The notes under the pieces: generated by a model
What the model was told of the DNA's origin: nothing
Seen by the model: only the letters and a program-made list of their open reading frames with translations
Databases searched by the model: none
NCBI GenBank assembly: GCA_005880695.1
Contig: VBGR01000032.1
Span: 56,592 to 120,591 of the forward strand
Length of the DNA: 64,000 nt
Direction of reading: 5' to 3'
Origin: Chloroflexota bacterium
GTDB taxonomy: Bacteria; Chloroflexota; Dormibacteria; Dormibacterales; Dormibacteraceae
Position numbers and translations under genes: made by a program
Part shown: in pieces, positions 23,092 through 31,718 of the stretch
How positions within the stretch are numbered: the first letter of the stretch is position 1
Layout: each line of letters starts with the position of its first letter

Positions 23092-23829
23092 ATGGCCGTC
23101 GCGCTCGCCTCCGTCTCCAAGCACTTCGGACATGGCGCCGACGAGGTGCTCGCCCTGAACCGGGTCACGCTTAGCATCCAGCCCGGCGAGTTCGTCTGCC
23201 TGGTCGGGGCCTCGGGATCAGGGAAAAGCACGCTTCTGAACCTGCTGGCCGGGCTCGACCGGCCAAGCGAGGGCTCACTCGACACGGGCGGCGCCCACAC
23301 GACGCTGATGTTCCAGGAGCCGGCCCTGTTTCCCTGGCTGACCGCGGCTGGCAACGTCGAGCTGCCCCTGACACTCCGAGGCATGCCCAAGGCAGAACGC
23401 CGCCGGGAGGTGGCGCGCCTGCTCGAGCTGGTCCGCTTGACCGAGTTCGGCGGCCGCCACCCGCACGAGCTCTCGGGTGGGATGCGGCAGCGCGTGGCGC
23501 TGGCGCGGGCGCTCGCCCAGGCGGCCGAGGTTCTGCTCATGGACGAGCCCTTCGGCGCCCTGGACGCGATCACCCGCGACCTCCTCCACGACGAGCTGGA
23601 GCGGATCTGGCGCGAGCGGGGGCTGAGCGTCCTCTTCGTGACGCACAACGCGCGCGAGGCTGTCCGGTTGGGCGATCGGGTGCTGGTCTTCAGCAGCCGC
23701 CCGGGCCGCGTCGCGGCCGAGTTCCCGGTTGACCTGCCGCGGCCACGCCGAATTGAGTCGCCAGAGCTGGCGGTGCTGGCCGCGCGCATCTATGACCGGC
23801 TCCGCCTGGAGGCGGACCTGGATGGCTGA
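23092..23829 (+). CDS. SsuB-type importer ATPase in the sulfur operon
   Basis: The 245-residue ATPase has Walker A GASGSGKST near residues 39-47, LMFQEPALFPWLTAAGNV, the signature LSGGMRQRVALARAL and Walker B VLLMDEPFGALD, with DLPRPRR near the end as in SsuB/TauB. It follows the lipoprotein gene by 3 bp and overlaps the permease start by 8 bp. The tight packing between sulfite reduction and sulfate activation genes supports uptake of a sulfur compound under the same control. Confidence 0.85.
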   Translation: MAVALASVSKHFGHGADEVLALNRVTLSIQPGEFVCLVGASGSGKSTLLNLLAGLDRPSEGSLDTGGAHTTLMFQEPALFPWLTAAGNVELPLTLRGMPKAERRREVARLLELVRLTEFGGRHPHELSGGMRQRVALARALAQAAEVLLMDEPFGALDAITRDLLHDELERIWRERGLSVLFVTHNAREAVRLGDRVLVFSSRPGRVAAEFPVDLPRPRRIESPELAVLAARIYDRLRLEADLDG

Positions 23830-24667
23830 GCTCGAAATGGAGCTCGTCGGCGCCCCGGCTGCCCGCCGTGCCAACCCGCGGGCGGCCCGCATCGCGCGCC
23901 GCGCCTGGTCAGCAACCTGGCCCAAGCTGGCGGCGGCCGCGATCGGCCTCGGGCTCTGGCAGCTGGTTGTGAGCCTCGGCTTCTGGCCCGACTACCTGCT
24001 GCCGGGCCCCGGCGCCGTCGTCGCCCGGCTTGCCGCGGACGGCGGCCGCTCTGACTTCTATCTCGCGCTCGGAATCACCCTCCAGCGGGCGGCGGGCGAC
24101 TACGCCGCGGCGCTCGCGATCGGCTCCCTCCTCGGCGTGGCGGTGGCGGCCTCGCGCCTGCTGCGCAGGGCGGTTGGCTCGATGATCACCGGGCTGCAGT
24201 CGATGCCGACAATCGCCTGGTTCCCGCTGGCCATCCTTCTCTTCGGCCTCTCAGAGCGAGCGATCCTCTTCGTCGTCGTGCTCGGCGCCGCGCCATCGGT
24301 CGCGAACGGCCTCATCAGCGGCATCGACCAGGTGCCGCCGCTTCTCCTGCGGGCGGCGCGGGTGATCGGGGCGCGCGGGCCGTCCCTCTACCGGCACGTC
24401 GTCCTGCCGGCGGCGCTGCCCGCCTTCGTGGGCGGGTTGAAACAGGGCTGGGCCTTCGCCTGGCGGAGCCTGATGGCGGGCGAGCTGCTGGTCAACGTCG
24501 TCGGCCATCCTTCGCTCGGTGTCCGCCTCCAGTTCGCGCGTGAGCTGGCGGACGCCGAAGGGCTTCTGGCGGCCATGATCGTGCTCCTTTTGATCGGCAT
24601 GGTCGTAGACGGGGTCTTCGGCGTCGTCGAGAGGCGCATCCGCGCCCAGTGGGGGCTCGCCGGATGA
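23822..24667 (+). CDS. SsuC-type importer permease in the sulfur operon
   Basis: The 281-residue protein has five or six membrane helices and the EAA loop ARVIGARGPSLYRHVVLPAALPAF of binding-protein-dependent permeases. The LLPGPGAVVARL and QSMPTIAWFPLAILLFG segments match SsuC/TauC. ATG 23822 is preferred over the longer open frame, since it gives a normal cytoplasmic tail and a short overlap with the ATPase gene. Its stop overlaps the next start (ATGA). Together with the lipoprotein and ATPase it completes the importer. Confidence 0.85.
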   Translation: MAELEMELVGAPAARRANPRAARIARRAWSATWPKLAAAAIGLGLWQLVVSLGFWPDYLLPGPGAVVARLAADGGRSDFYLALGITLQRAAGDYAAALAIGSLLGVAVAASRLLRRAVGSMITGLQSMPTIAWFPLAILLFGLSERAILFVVVLGAAPSVANGLISGIDQVPPLLLRAARVIGARGPSLYRHVVLPAALPAFVGGLKQGWAFAWRSLMAGELLVNVVGHPSLGVRLQFARELADAEGLLAAMIVLLLIGMVVDGVFGVVERRIRAQWGLAG

Positions 24668-26280
24668 GCGGCTTCGTGGTCTGGTTCACCGGCCTTTCCG
24701 GCGCCGGCAAGTCCACGCTGGCCGAGCTGCTCAAGGTCGAGATCGAAGGGCGCGGCCGGCACGTCGAAGTCCTTGACGGCGATGAGGTCCGCACCCATCT
24801 CTCGAAGGGACTCGGCTTCTCCAAGGAGGACCGAGACACCAACATCCGCCGCATCGGCTACGCGGCGCGGCTCGTCGCCCGCTCGGGCGGGGTCGCCATC
24901 GCGGCGGCCATCTCGCCCTACCGTGAGGTCCGCGACGAGGTCCGCGCCCAGACGCCGGGCTTCTTTGAGGTCCACGTGCGCTGCTCGGTCGAGGAGCTGG
25001 CCCGCCGTGACGTGAAGGGCCTGTATGCCAAGGCGCTCCGCGGCGAGATCGGGAACTTCACCGGCGTCAGCGACCCGTATGAGGCGCCGCTCAAACCGGA
25101 GGTGGCCGTCGACAGCGAGGCGGAGTCCGTCGAAGAATCGTTCACTCGGATCGTGGCCCAGCTGGAGCGGAGCGGCCTCCTCTCGCCTGGCGTGCGAGAA
25201 AGCCGAGCCGATCCGGAGCTGGCTCGCAACCTGCCGCGCCTCGACGTCGGCCCTCGAGAGACCTCCGACGCCCTCATGCTCGGCTGGGGCGCGCTCGCTC
25301 CCCTGGCGGGCTTCATGGGCTCAAGCGACTATCTGAGCGTCCTCGCCGAGGGGCGGCTCAAGAGCGGCCAGCCGTTCACCATCCCGGTCTTGCTGCGAAC
25401 CAAGCAACCGCTCAAAGCGGGCCGGGTCGCCCTCTGGACGGCCGGCGAGCCGGTGGCGATCGTTGATGTGGAGGGCGCTTTTCAGACCTCGCCGGACGAA
25501 GAGGCTCTTGCCGTCTACGGCACCGACGACCTCGCCCACCCGGGCGTGCGGGCGCTCCGCGAGAGCGGCGGCTGGGCGCTCGCGGGCGCTGTCACCGCGC
25601 TGCGCCGGCCGGATACCGGCTTTCCCGAGCACGACCTGACGCCCCTCGAGGTCCGCCGTGCCAAGGCGGAGCGAGGCTGGCGCACGATGGTGGGTTTCCA
25701 AACCCGGAACCCGGTCCACCGCGCGCACGAGTACCTGCAGAAGGTGGCGCTGGAATCCGTCGACGGCCTGCTTCTCCATCCGCTGGTCGGCGAGACTCAA
25801 CCAGGCGACATCCCGGCCGACGTCCGCATGCGTTGCTACGAGGCTCTACTCGCCGATTACTTCCCCGCCGGCCGGACGCTTCTGGCGACCAACCCGGCCT
25901 GGATGCGCTACGCGGGGCCGAAGGAGGCGGTCTTTCACGCCCTGGTGCGACGCAACTACGGCTGCACGCATTTCATCGTCGGTCGCGACCACGCGGGAGT
26001 GGGCGGCTACTACGACACTTACGCCGCCCATCGGGTCTTCGACGAGTACGCGCCAGGCGAGCTCGGCATCGAGATCTTGAAGTTCGAGCACGCCTTCTAC
26101 TGCCGTGCCTGCGCCGGCATGGCCTCGGTCAGGACGTGCCCCCACCCGGCCGACCAACACGAAGCGTTGAGCGGCACCGCGGTTCGGCAGATGCTGGCGG
26201 CGGGAGTCGACCTGCCCGCCGAGTTCACGCGGCCGGAAGTTGCCCAAGTGCTGGCCCGGACAGCGGTGGCTGAGCAGTGA
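24664..26280 (+). CDS. bifunctional APS kinase - ATP sulfurylase
   Basis: The 538-residue protein fuses two sulfate-activating enzymes. Residues 1-175 are APS kinase (CysC), with P-loop GLSGAGKS at 10-17, LDGDEVRTHLSKGLGFS and the ISPYREVRDEVR lid. Residues 180-538 are ATP sulfurylase of the Sat type, with QTRNPVHRAHEYL and GRDHAGVGGYYDTY. ATP plus sulfate gives APS, and the kinase half can make PAPS. The reductase in this operon is of the APS type, so the kinase half probably serves PAPS-dependent sulfation or acts as a side branch. Kinase-first order is the reverse of the fungal fusion. Confidence 0.9.
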   Translation: MSGFVVWFTGLSGAGKSTLAELLKVEIEGRGRHVEVLDGDEVRTHLSKGLGFSKEDRDTNIRRIGYAARLVARSGGVAIAAAISPYREVRDEVRAQTPGFFEVHVRCSVEELARRDVKGLYAKALRGEIGNFTGVSDPYEAPLKPEVAVDSEAESVEESFTRIVAQLERSGLLSPGVRESRADPELARNLPRLDVGPRETSDALMLGWGALAPLAGFMGSSDYLSVLAEGRLKSGQPFTIPVLLRTKQPLKAGRVALWTAGEPVAIVDVEGAFQTSPDEEALAVYGTDDLAHPGVRALRESGGWALAGAVTALRRPDTGFPEHDLTPLEVRRAKAERGWRTMVGFQTRNPVHRAHEYLQKVALESVDGLLLHPLVGETQPGDIPADVRMRCYEALLADYFPAGRTLLATNPAWMRYAGPKEAVFHALVRRNYGCTHFIVGRDHAGVGGYYDTYAAHRVFDEYAPGELGIEILKFEHAFYCRACAGMASVRTCPHPADQHEALSGTAVRQMLAAGVDLPAEFTRPEVAQVLARTAVAEQ

Positions 26281-27623
26281 GGTACTACCCGACCTTCCTC
26301 GATCTCCAGGGCCAGCGCTGCATTGTGCTCGGCGAGGGCGAGCTGGCGGCGGCCAAGGTGAAGGATCTGCGCGACGCCGGGGCCGAGGTCGAGGAGATTG
26401 GTTCGGCCGATTACCGGCCGGGCGACCTGGCCGGGGCTCGCCTCGTGGTGGATGCCAGCGGCGACCTGGAGGTGAACAAAGCGACCTGGGCGGAGGCGGA
26501 AGCGGCCGGGATCCTCGTGAACGTCGTGGACGTGCCCGAGAAATGCCGCTTCATCGCGCCGGCGATCGTCCACCGAGAGCCGCTGCTGGTGGCCATCTCG
26601 ACATCTGGCGAGAGCCCCTTCCTGGCTTCCGCCCTGAGGGCACGCTTGGAGCGGATCCTGGGTGCCGAATGGGGCCCGTTCACCGCGCTGGTGGGGGCGG
26701 TGCGGCGGCGGCTGCGAGCCCGGGGCGTGCCACTGCACGACCAGCTCAAGACCTACCAGCGCCTGCTCGCGTCCGACGTTCTAAGCCTCTATCGGGCCGG
26801 CGCCGCCGAGGAAGCGGAACGAGTGGCGGACCTGATCGCGTCGCAGAGCGGCTCCGAACGGCCGGGCCGGGTCGCCCTGGTCGGGGCCGGCCCCGGCGAC
26901 CCAGGACTTCTGACGGTCGCAGCCCAGGAGTTGCTCTGGCGGGCCGACCTGGTCCTTCATGACGCCCTGGTCAGCCCGGCCACGCTCGCCTGTTGCGGGC
27001 CGCAGGCGAAGCTCGTGGATGTCGGCAAGCGAGGCGGGCGCCGGCAGACGGAACAGGATTCGATCACCGCGCGGCTGATCCAGGAGGCACGCGCCGGCCG
27101 GGAGGTCGTGCGCCTGAAGGGTGGCGACCCATTTGTCTTCGGCCGCGGCGGCGAAGAGCTGGCCGACCTGGTGGCGGCCGGCATCGACGTGGTCGTCGTG
27201 CCGGGCGTGAGCTCGGTGATGGCCGGGCCGGCTGCGGCCGGTATCCCCTTGACGCTACGTGATGTCGCCGCGACCGTCGGCTTCACGACCGGGCGCGTCG
27301 CGGATGGGGGAGCCGACCTGGAGGCGATCGTCCGCCTGGCCGAGGCGGTCGATACGCTGGTGGTGCTGATGCCGCTGGCCAACCTGGACGCGCTGACCGC
27401 CGCGCTGGCGACCTCAGTCGGCCCAGACCGCCCCGCCGCCGCCGTGGCAGCGGCGACCACGCCGGAGCAGCGCGTGGTGCGCGCGAAGCTCGGCGGCATC
27501 GCGGCCGTCACGCGGGCGGAGGGGCTGGAGGCTCCGGTCCTGCTGGTCGTCGGCGAGGTTGTCGACGCCCTGCCGAAGGGCCGGCTCGACCACCTCATCT
27601 CCCATTTGCAAAGGACTGTTTGA
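26277..27623 (+). CDS. cysG: siroheme synthase: precorrin-2 dehydrogenase - uroporphyrinogen III methyltransferase
   Basis: The 448-residue protein makes the siroheme precursor for sulfite reductase. Residues 1-195 resemble the CysG N-terminal dehydrogenase/ferrochelatase (MRYYPTFLDLQGQRCIVLGEG, NVVDVPEKCRFIAPAIV, SGESPFLASALR). The NAD-binding loop is GEGELAAAKV rather than the usual GGGxVAxRK, a mild deviation. Residues 205-448 are the SAM-dependent methyltransferase (VGAGPGDPGLLT, RLKGGDPFVFGRGGEE, GVSSVMAGPAAAGIPLTLR). It starts with GTG overlapping the preceding stop and ends with TGATG, joining it to hemC, which supplies its tetrapyrrole substrate. Confidence 0.88.
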   Translation: MRYYPTFLDLQGQRCIVLGEGELAAAKVKDLRDAGAEVEEIGSADYRPGDLAGARLVVDASGDLEVNKATWAEAEAAGILVNVVDVPEKCRFIAPAIVHREPLLVAISTSGESPFLASALRARLERILGAEWGPFTALVGAVRRRLRARGVPLHDQLKTYQRLLASDVLSLYRAGAAEEAERVADLIASQSGSERPGRVALVGAGPGDPGLLTVAAQELLWRADLVLHDALVSPATLACCGPQAKLVDVGKRGGRRQTEQDSITARLIQEARAGREVVRLKGGDPFVFGRGGEELADLVAAGIDVVVVPGVSSVMAGPAAAGIPLTLRDVAATVGFTTGRVADGGADLEAIVRLAEAVDTLVVLMPLANLDALTAALATSVGPDRPAAAVAAATTPEQRVVRAKLGGIAAVTRAEGLEAPVLLVVGEVVDALPKGRLDHLISHLQRTV

Positions 27624-28492
27624 TGCTCCGGCTCGGGACCCGCGGGTCCCGGCTCGCCCTCGTCCAGAGCGAGCTGGTTGCCGACCGCCTGCGCCGAGCC
27701 GGCCACGAGGTGGAGCTCGTCCCGGTCGTCACGGCTGGAGACGTCCGTCCCGTCGATACCGCGCCGGGTGAGGGGATGTTCGTAGGCGAGCTGGCGGCCG
27801 CCTTGCTGGCGGGCGAGGTCGACCTGGCTGTGCACAGCGCCAAGGACCTACCGCTGGAGCAGGACCCAAGGCTGGTAGTCGCCGCCTACCCGGAGCGGGC
27901 CGACGCGCGCGACGCGCTGGTCACCCGGGACGGCGGAGCCACGCTCGGCACGCTGCCGGCCGGTTCCCTGATCGGCACCGACAGCCCGCGCCGCGCCGGG
28001 TTCCTGCTGGCGGCGAGGCCCGACCTCCGCGTGGGGTCCCTGCATGGCAACGTCGACACCCGGCTCCGGCGACTCGACGAGGGTCAGGTCGACGCGCTCC
28101 TGATCGCGGCCGCCGGGGTGGAGCGGTTGGGCCTGGCCGGCAGAATTGACGAGCGCCTGGATGTGGAGGTGGTGGCGCCCGCGCCCGGGCAGGGCGCCCT
28201 CGCGGTCCAGGTCAGGGCCGACTCCGCGGCGGCGCTGGCTGCGGTCGGCCGACTCGACGACCCGGAGGTGAGGCTCACTGTCGAAACCGAGCGCCGCCTG
28301 CTGGGGGCTACGGGGGGTGGTTGCCGAGCGCCGGTCGGAGCACTGGCTGAGCTGCGCGAGGGAACCTTGCACCTCCTTGCGGCGGCGGTGACACCGGAAG
28401 GCTTGGACCTCCGGCTGGTTCGCATCGAAACGTCGCCCGAAGGCGCAGCCGAGCTGGCCTGGAGCGTCGGCAGAAAACTCAGGCCACGGTAA
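27623..28492 (+). CDS. hemC: porphobilinogen deaminase (hydroxymethylbilane synthase)
   Basis: The 289-residue enzyme joins four porphobilinogen units into hydroxymethylbilane, the step that leads to siroheme and heme. The N-terminus LRLGTRGSRLALVQSE, the VHSAKDLP motif near residues 72-79, TDSPRRAGFL and GNVDTRLRRLDEG are all present. The Cys that holds the dipyrromethane cofactor is in ATGGGCRAPVGA near residue 233. It is the last gene of the sulfur operon, starting at ATG 27623 within TGATG. Inclusion of a general tetrapyrrole gene here suggests siroheme supply is tied to sulfur demand. Confidence 0.9.
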   Translation: MLRLGTRGSRLALVQSELVADRLRRAGHEVELVPVVTAGDVRPVDTAPGEGMFVGELAAALLAGEVDLAVHSAKDLPLEQDPRLVVAAYPERADARDALVTRDGGATLGTLPAGSLIGTDSPRRAGFLLAARPDLRVGSLHGNVDTRLRRLDEGQVDALLIAAAGVERLGLAGRIDERLDVEVVAPAPGQGALAVQVRADSAAALAAVGRLDDPEVRLTVETERRLLGATGGGCRAPVGALAELREGTLHLLAAAVTPEGLDLRLVRIETSPEGAAELAWSVGRKLRPR

Positions 28493-28623
28493 GCCCGTGC
28501 CTAAGGAAAGCTTCAGGTTGCCGCGCTAGCCTGGGTTTCGAGAGAGAGAGGGACGGCACCCAGCGCATCCACCGTCGCCCGCCGTTCCTTCTCTTGAGAT
28601 TTCGGTCCGACCCTTCTCCGCTC

Positions 28624-28647
28624 GGGCGGGGCCTCGAGGCCCCGCCC
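28624..28647. terminator. long GC palindrome after the sulfur operon
   Basis: GGGCGGGGCC (28624-28633) and GGCCCCGCCC (28638-28647) flank TCGA, so the whole 24 bp is a perfect palindrome. It lies 131 bp after hemC and 72 bp before the next gene. A T-rich tail is lacking (CTCCCTTCCC follows), so it may be a terminator or a binding site. No gene is seen in 28493-28719. Confidence 0.4.
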
Positions 28648-28668
28648 CTCCCTTCCCTCAGGCTCGTC

Positions 28669-28701
28669 GGTACTAGCATAAAAAGTTATAAGCCTAGTAC
28701 C
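28669..28701. promoter_or_regulatory. 8-bp inverted repeat around an AT-rich promoter-like patch
   Basis: GGTACTAG (28669-28676) and CTAGTACC (28694-28701) form a perfect inverted repeat around 17 bp that are nearly all A and T except at the ends (CATAAAAAGTTATAAGC). It sits 18 bp before the ATG at 28720, so it may be an operator overlapping the promoter. Confidence 0.45.
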
Positions 28702-28719
28702 ATAAATCCAACTGCTCAC

Positions 28720-29100
28720 ATGTTGCGCTCGCTGTCGGGGCTGGCCGTTCTCCTCGCCGTCGGTTGGATCTTGCCGACGCTGCCGATGTTCGAGGCGCCC
28801 TCAGCTGCTGCGGTCGGCTTGACCGGCAGCGTCGCCAACCGGCCCTACGAGGTCGCTCTCTTCTCACCGCCTACGGTGGTAATGAAGGTCGGCGACCTCA
28901 TCTTCGGCGTCTCCACGAGCGACTCGATCCGGGTCGTCGAGCTTGGCGGCGGCCCGGAGGCCAGGTCGGCCGCAGTAGTGATCAACCAAGGCGGCTCGGC
29001 CGACGTCGACGTGGCGCTTCACGCCGTCACGGACACGCCGTTGATGACCGAGCTGGCTCCAATCCGGATCCTTTCGGCCTTCGACCCGGCGACCGGCTGA
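28720..29100 (+). CDS. small secreted protein, unknown function
   Basis: The 126-residue product has a hydrophobic N-terminal signal sequence (about residues 1-32, ending near SAAAVG). The mature part is beta-rich, with SPPTVVMKVGDLIFGVSTSD and a middle stretch SAAVVINQGGSADVDVALHA. It could be a small Ig-like or jelly-roll domain, but no family is recognised and there are no Cys residues. ATG 28720 is chosen because it begins the signal peptide; the open frame upstream runs through the palindrome and is not coding. It stands alone behind the inverted repeat described above. Confidence 0.6.
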   Translation: MLRSLSGLAVLLAVGWILPTLPMFEAPSAAAVGLTGSVANRPYEVALFSPPTVVMKVGDLIFGVSTSDSIRVVELGGGPEARSAAVVINQGGSADVDVALHAVTDTPLMTELAPIRILSAFDPATG

Positions 29101-29120
29101 ACCGGCCGGGCGGTTCGGCC
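29095..29120 (+). terminator. possible terminator hairpin
   Basis: GGCTGAACCG (29095-29104) pairs with CGGTTCGGCC (29111-29120) except for one mismatch, with a 6-nt loop. It spans the stop codon of the secreted protein gene. No T run follows. Confidence 0.35.
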
Positions 29121-29202
29121 GAGTCGCTAAAGAGAATGAATCAATTCGGCTCTCTGCTACGTATCATTCACTTGCTCGCGGGGAACGAGCTGGGAGGCCC
29201 CG

Positions 29203-29823
29203 GTGACCGGCGATCGATCTGTGAAGCCGACGCGGGCGATCGGAAAAGATTTCGAAATCGTTGCGATCGCTGCATCTGCCGGTGGGCTGACCGCGCTGAC
29301 GAAAGTCCTGAGCCCTCTGCCGGCCGGTTTTGGCGCGGCCGTGGTGGTCGTCCAGCACCTAGACCCACGTCATCGCAGCTTGCTGGCCCAGATCCTCGGC
29401 CGCCGGACCAGCCTCCCGGTCCGCGAGGCGGCCGAAGGCGCGCGCCTGGAGCCCGGCACGGTTTACGTCGCGCCGCCTGACCGCCACCTGCTGGTGAACA
29501 GCGATGCCACCGTGAGCCTCTCCAAGTCCGAGCTAGTCCATTTCACCAGGCCGTCCGCCGACCTGCTTTTCGAATCGGTGGCTCACGCCTACGGCGAGCG
29601 CGCCATCGCCGTGGTCTTGACCGGCACCGGCAGCGACGGCTCGATGGGCATACTGGCGGTCAAGAAGCGCGGCGGGACCGTGATCGTCCAGGATGAGGCC
29701 ACCTCGGAGTTCTTCGGCATGCCTTCGGCGGCGATCCGGACGGGAATGGTCGATTTCGTGCTGGCACTCGACGAGATACCGGGCGCGCTGCGCACGCTCG
29801 TGATGGGCGAGCCGGCGGATTGA
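29203..29823 (+). CDS. CheB-type protein methylesterase without receiver domain
   Basis: The 206-residue protein is the CheB methylesterase domain alone, lacking the usual response-regulator receiver. The Ser-His-Asp triad can be placed in IAASAGG (near residue 26), VVVQHLDP (near 49) and VLTGTGSDGSMG (near 145). It removes methyl groups from glutamate residues of signalling proteins. The stop overlaps the TTG of the CheR gene (TTGA). In many genomes CheB and CheR-PAS form one polypeptide; here they are split but coupled. No chemoreceptor or flagellar gene is in view, so the target is probably not classic chemotaxis. Confidence 0.85.
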   Translation: MTGDRSVKPTRAIGKDFEIVAIAASAGGLTALTKVLSPLPAGFGAAVVVVQHLDPRHRSLLAQILGRRTSLPVREAAEGARLEPGTVYVAPPDRHLLVNSDATVSLSKSELVHFTRPSADLLFESVAHAYGERAIAVVLTGTGSDGSMGILAVKKRGGTVIVQDEATSEFFGMPSAAIRTGMVDFVLALDEIPGALRTLVMGEPAD

Positions 29824-31664
29824 GCCTGCAACAAGACCACGACTTCGAAGTCCTGCTCGAGTACTTGCGTCAAAGCCGCGGGTTCGACTTCACGGGCTAC
29901 AAGCGATCGACGCTGGCCCGGCGAGTCGGTAAGCGGGCCCACCAGCTCAACAGCCAATCCTTCGCCGATTACCTGGACTACATCCAGGTGCACCCAGACG
30001 AGTTCGAGACGCTTTTCAACACGATCCTGATCAACGTCACGGAGTTCTTCCGGGACAAGGCCGCCTGGGATGTCCTCGCAAAGGAGGCGGTCCCGCGCAT
30101 CCTCTCCAAGGACGAGAGCCAGCCGATCCGGGTCTGGAGCGCGGGCTGCGCGTCCGGGGAGGAGGCCTACAGCATCGCGATCCTGCTCTGCGAAGCTCTG
30201 GGCGCGGAGCAGTTCGGCAAGCGCGTCAAGATCTACGCCACCGACGTCGACGAGGAGGCGCTGGCCACCGCTCGGACCGGGTACAGTCTCGAGGCGTTGG
30301 GGTCTGTCGGAGAGGACCTGATCCCCAAGTACTTCGAAAGCCAGGGGGGGCGTTACGTGTTCCGGACCTCCCTCCGGCGCGCCGTCATCTTCGGCCGCCA
30401 CGACCTGATCCAGGACGCGCCAATTTCCCGGCTCGACCTGCTCGTCTGTCGCAACACGCTCATGTACTTCACGGCGGAGAGCCAGGGGCGGGTGCTTACG
30501 AATTTCCACTACGCCCTGAACGACGCCGGTTACCTGTTCGCCGGTCGCGCGGAGATGCTCTTGACGCACGCTGACCTCTTCACGCCGCTGGACATGAAGC
30601 ACCGAATCTTCACCAAGGTGCCGCGGGTGCCGGTAGGTGACCGGGTGCCGCCGGCCCAGCTGGGAAACGTCGACTTGGGCAACACCGCCATCCACAAGGC
30701 CCGACTGCGCGAGATCGCGTCCGACCTCCCCACGGTTCCCCAGCTGCTCCTGGACTCGCAGGGTGTCCTCGTCGCGGTGAACAAGCCGGCGCAAGCCCAG
30801 CTCGGCGTCTCTCAGAAGGACATCGGGCGGCCCTTGCGGGATCTCGACCTCTCATATAAACCTCTCGAGCTCCGCTCGCAGATCGACCGCTCCAGCCAGC
30901 AGCGGCAACGTGTCGAAGTCGACCGCGTGGAATGGCCCCAGGCCGACGGCTCGGTGCGCTACTACCAGGTGCGGGTGGAGCCGCTGGTCGAGGAGGACGG
31001 CGACCTCGCGGGCACCAGCATCACCTTTCGCGACGTGACCGAGGCCGAGCGACTGCGTAAGGAGCTGGAGCGGTCCAACCAGGAGAAGGAAACCGCCTAC
31101 GAGGAGCTGCAGTCGGCCAATGAGGAGCTGGAGACCACCAACGAGGAGCTGCAATCGACCATCGAAGAGCTGGAAACGACCAACGAGGAGCTGCAATCCA
31201 GCAACGAGGAGATGGAGACGATGAATGAGGAGCTCGAATCGACGAATTCCGAGCTCCAGGCGATCAACTCCGACCTCCGGGTGCGGACCGATGAGGTGGA
31301 TCGCCTCAACACCTTCCTGGACTCGATCCTGACGAGCCTCAAGGCTGGCGTCGCAGTGCTCGACAAGGACTTTCGCGTGCTCATCTGGAACGCCCGCCTG
31401 CAGGACCTCTGGGGACTGCGTCCCGAGGAAGCGCTGAGCCAGGACTTCTTTGAGCTCGACCTCGGATTGCCCCTGGACCTGCTGCGCCAGAAGGTGCTGA
31501 GAGTGGTTCGCGGCGAGGCTCCGAACCTCGTCGACGTCGTCAACGCCACCAACCGCCGCGGCAAGCTCATCCGCTGCCAGGTGTCGGCGACCCGCCTCGC
31601 AAGCATCGACGGGGCGGGCGTGGGCGTTGTGCTGGTCATGGAGGAAGTTGACGACAAAGCCTGA
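29820..31664 (+). CDS. CheR-type methyltransferase with PAS domains and long coiled coil
   Basis: The 614-residue protein begins with a CheR methyltransferase (residues 1-270). It has the SAM motif VWSAGCASGEEAYSIAILL and the late LLVCRNTLMYF. A PAS-like domain follows (about 300-405), then a coiled coil at about 413-490 built from repeats of EELxxxNEEL, then a second PAS domain at about 490-614. The coiled coil is encoded by near-repeated DNA at 31090-31260. Proteins of this layout couple methylation to signal sensing and are often found beside histidine kinases, as here. The PAS ligand is unknown. It is coupled to CheB upstream. Confidence 0.85.
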   Translation: MSLQQDHDFEVLLEYLRQSRGFDFTGYKRSTLARRVGKRAHQLNSQSFADYLDYIQVHPDEFETLFNTILINVTEFFRDKAAWDVLAKEAVPRILSKDESQPIRVWSAGCASGEEAYSIAILLCEALGAEQFGKRVKIYATDVDEEALATARTGYSLEALGSVGEDLIPKYFESQGGRYVFRTSLRRAVIFGRHDLIQDAPISRLDLLVCRNTLMYFTAESQGRVLTNFHYALNDAGYLFAGRAEMLLTHADLFTPLDMKHRIFTKVPRVPVGDRVPPAQLGNVDLGNTAIHKARLREIASDLPTVPQLLLDSQGVLVAVNKPAQAQLGVSQKDIGRPLRDLDLSYKPLELRSQIDRSSQQRQRVEVDRVEWPQADGSVRYYQVRVEPLVEEDGDLAGTSITFRDVTEAERLRKELERSNQEKETAYEELQSANEELETTNEELQSTIEELETTNEELQSSNEEMETMNEELESTNSELQAINSDLRVRTDEVDRLNTFLDSILTSLKAGVAVLDKDFRVLIWNARLQDLWGLRPEEALSQDFFELDLGLPLDLLRQKVLRVVRGEAPNLVDVVNATNRRGKLIRCQVSATRLASIDGAGVGVVLVMEEVDDKA

Positions 31665-31718
31665 CGCAAGGGGTTTCACAGGACCAGGGTTATACGTAGA
31701 CTTGACAGGGATCCTGTA

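Noticed and set aside
21922..23133. 403-codon minus-strand frame over the SsuA-like gene
   Set aside because: It is a shadow of a well-supported lipoprotein gene and resembles no protein family.
29589..30794. 401-codon minus-strand frame over CheB/CheR
   Set aside because: The plus strand carries intact catalytic motifs; the antisense product has none.
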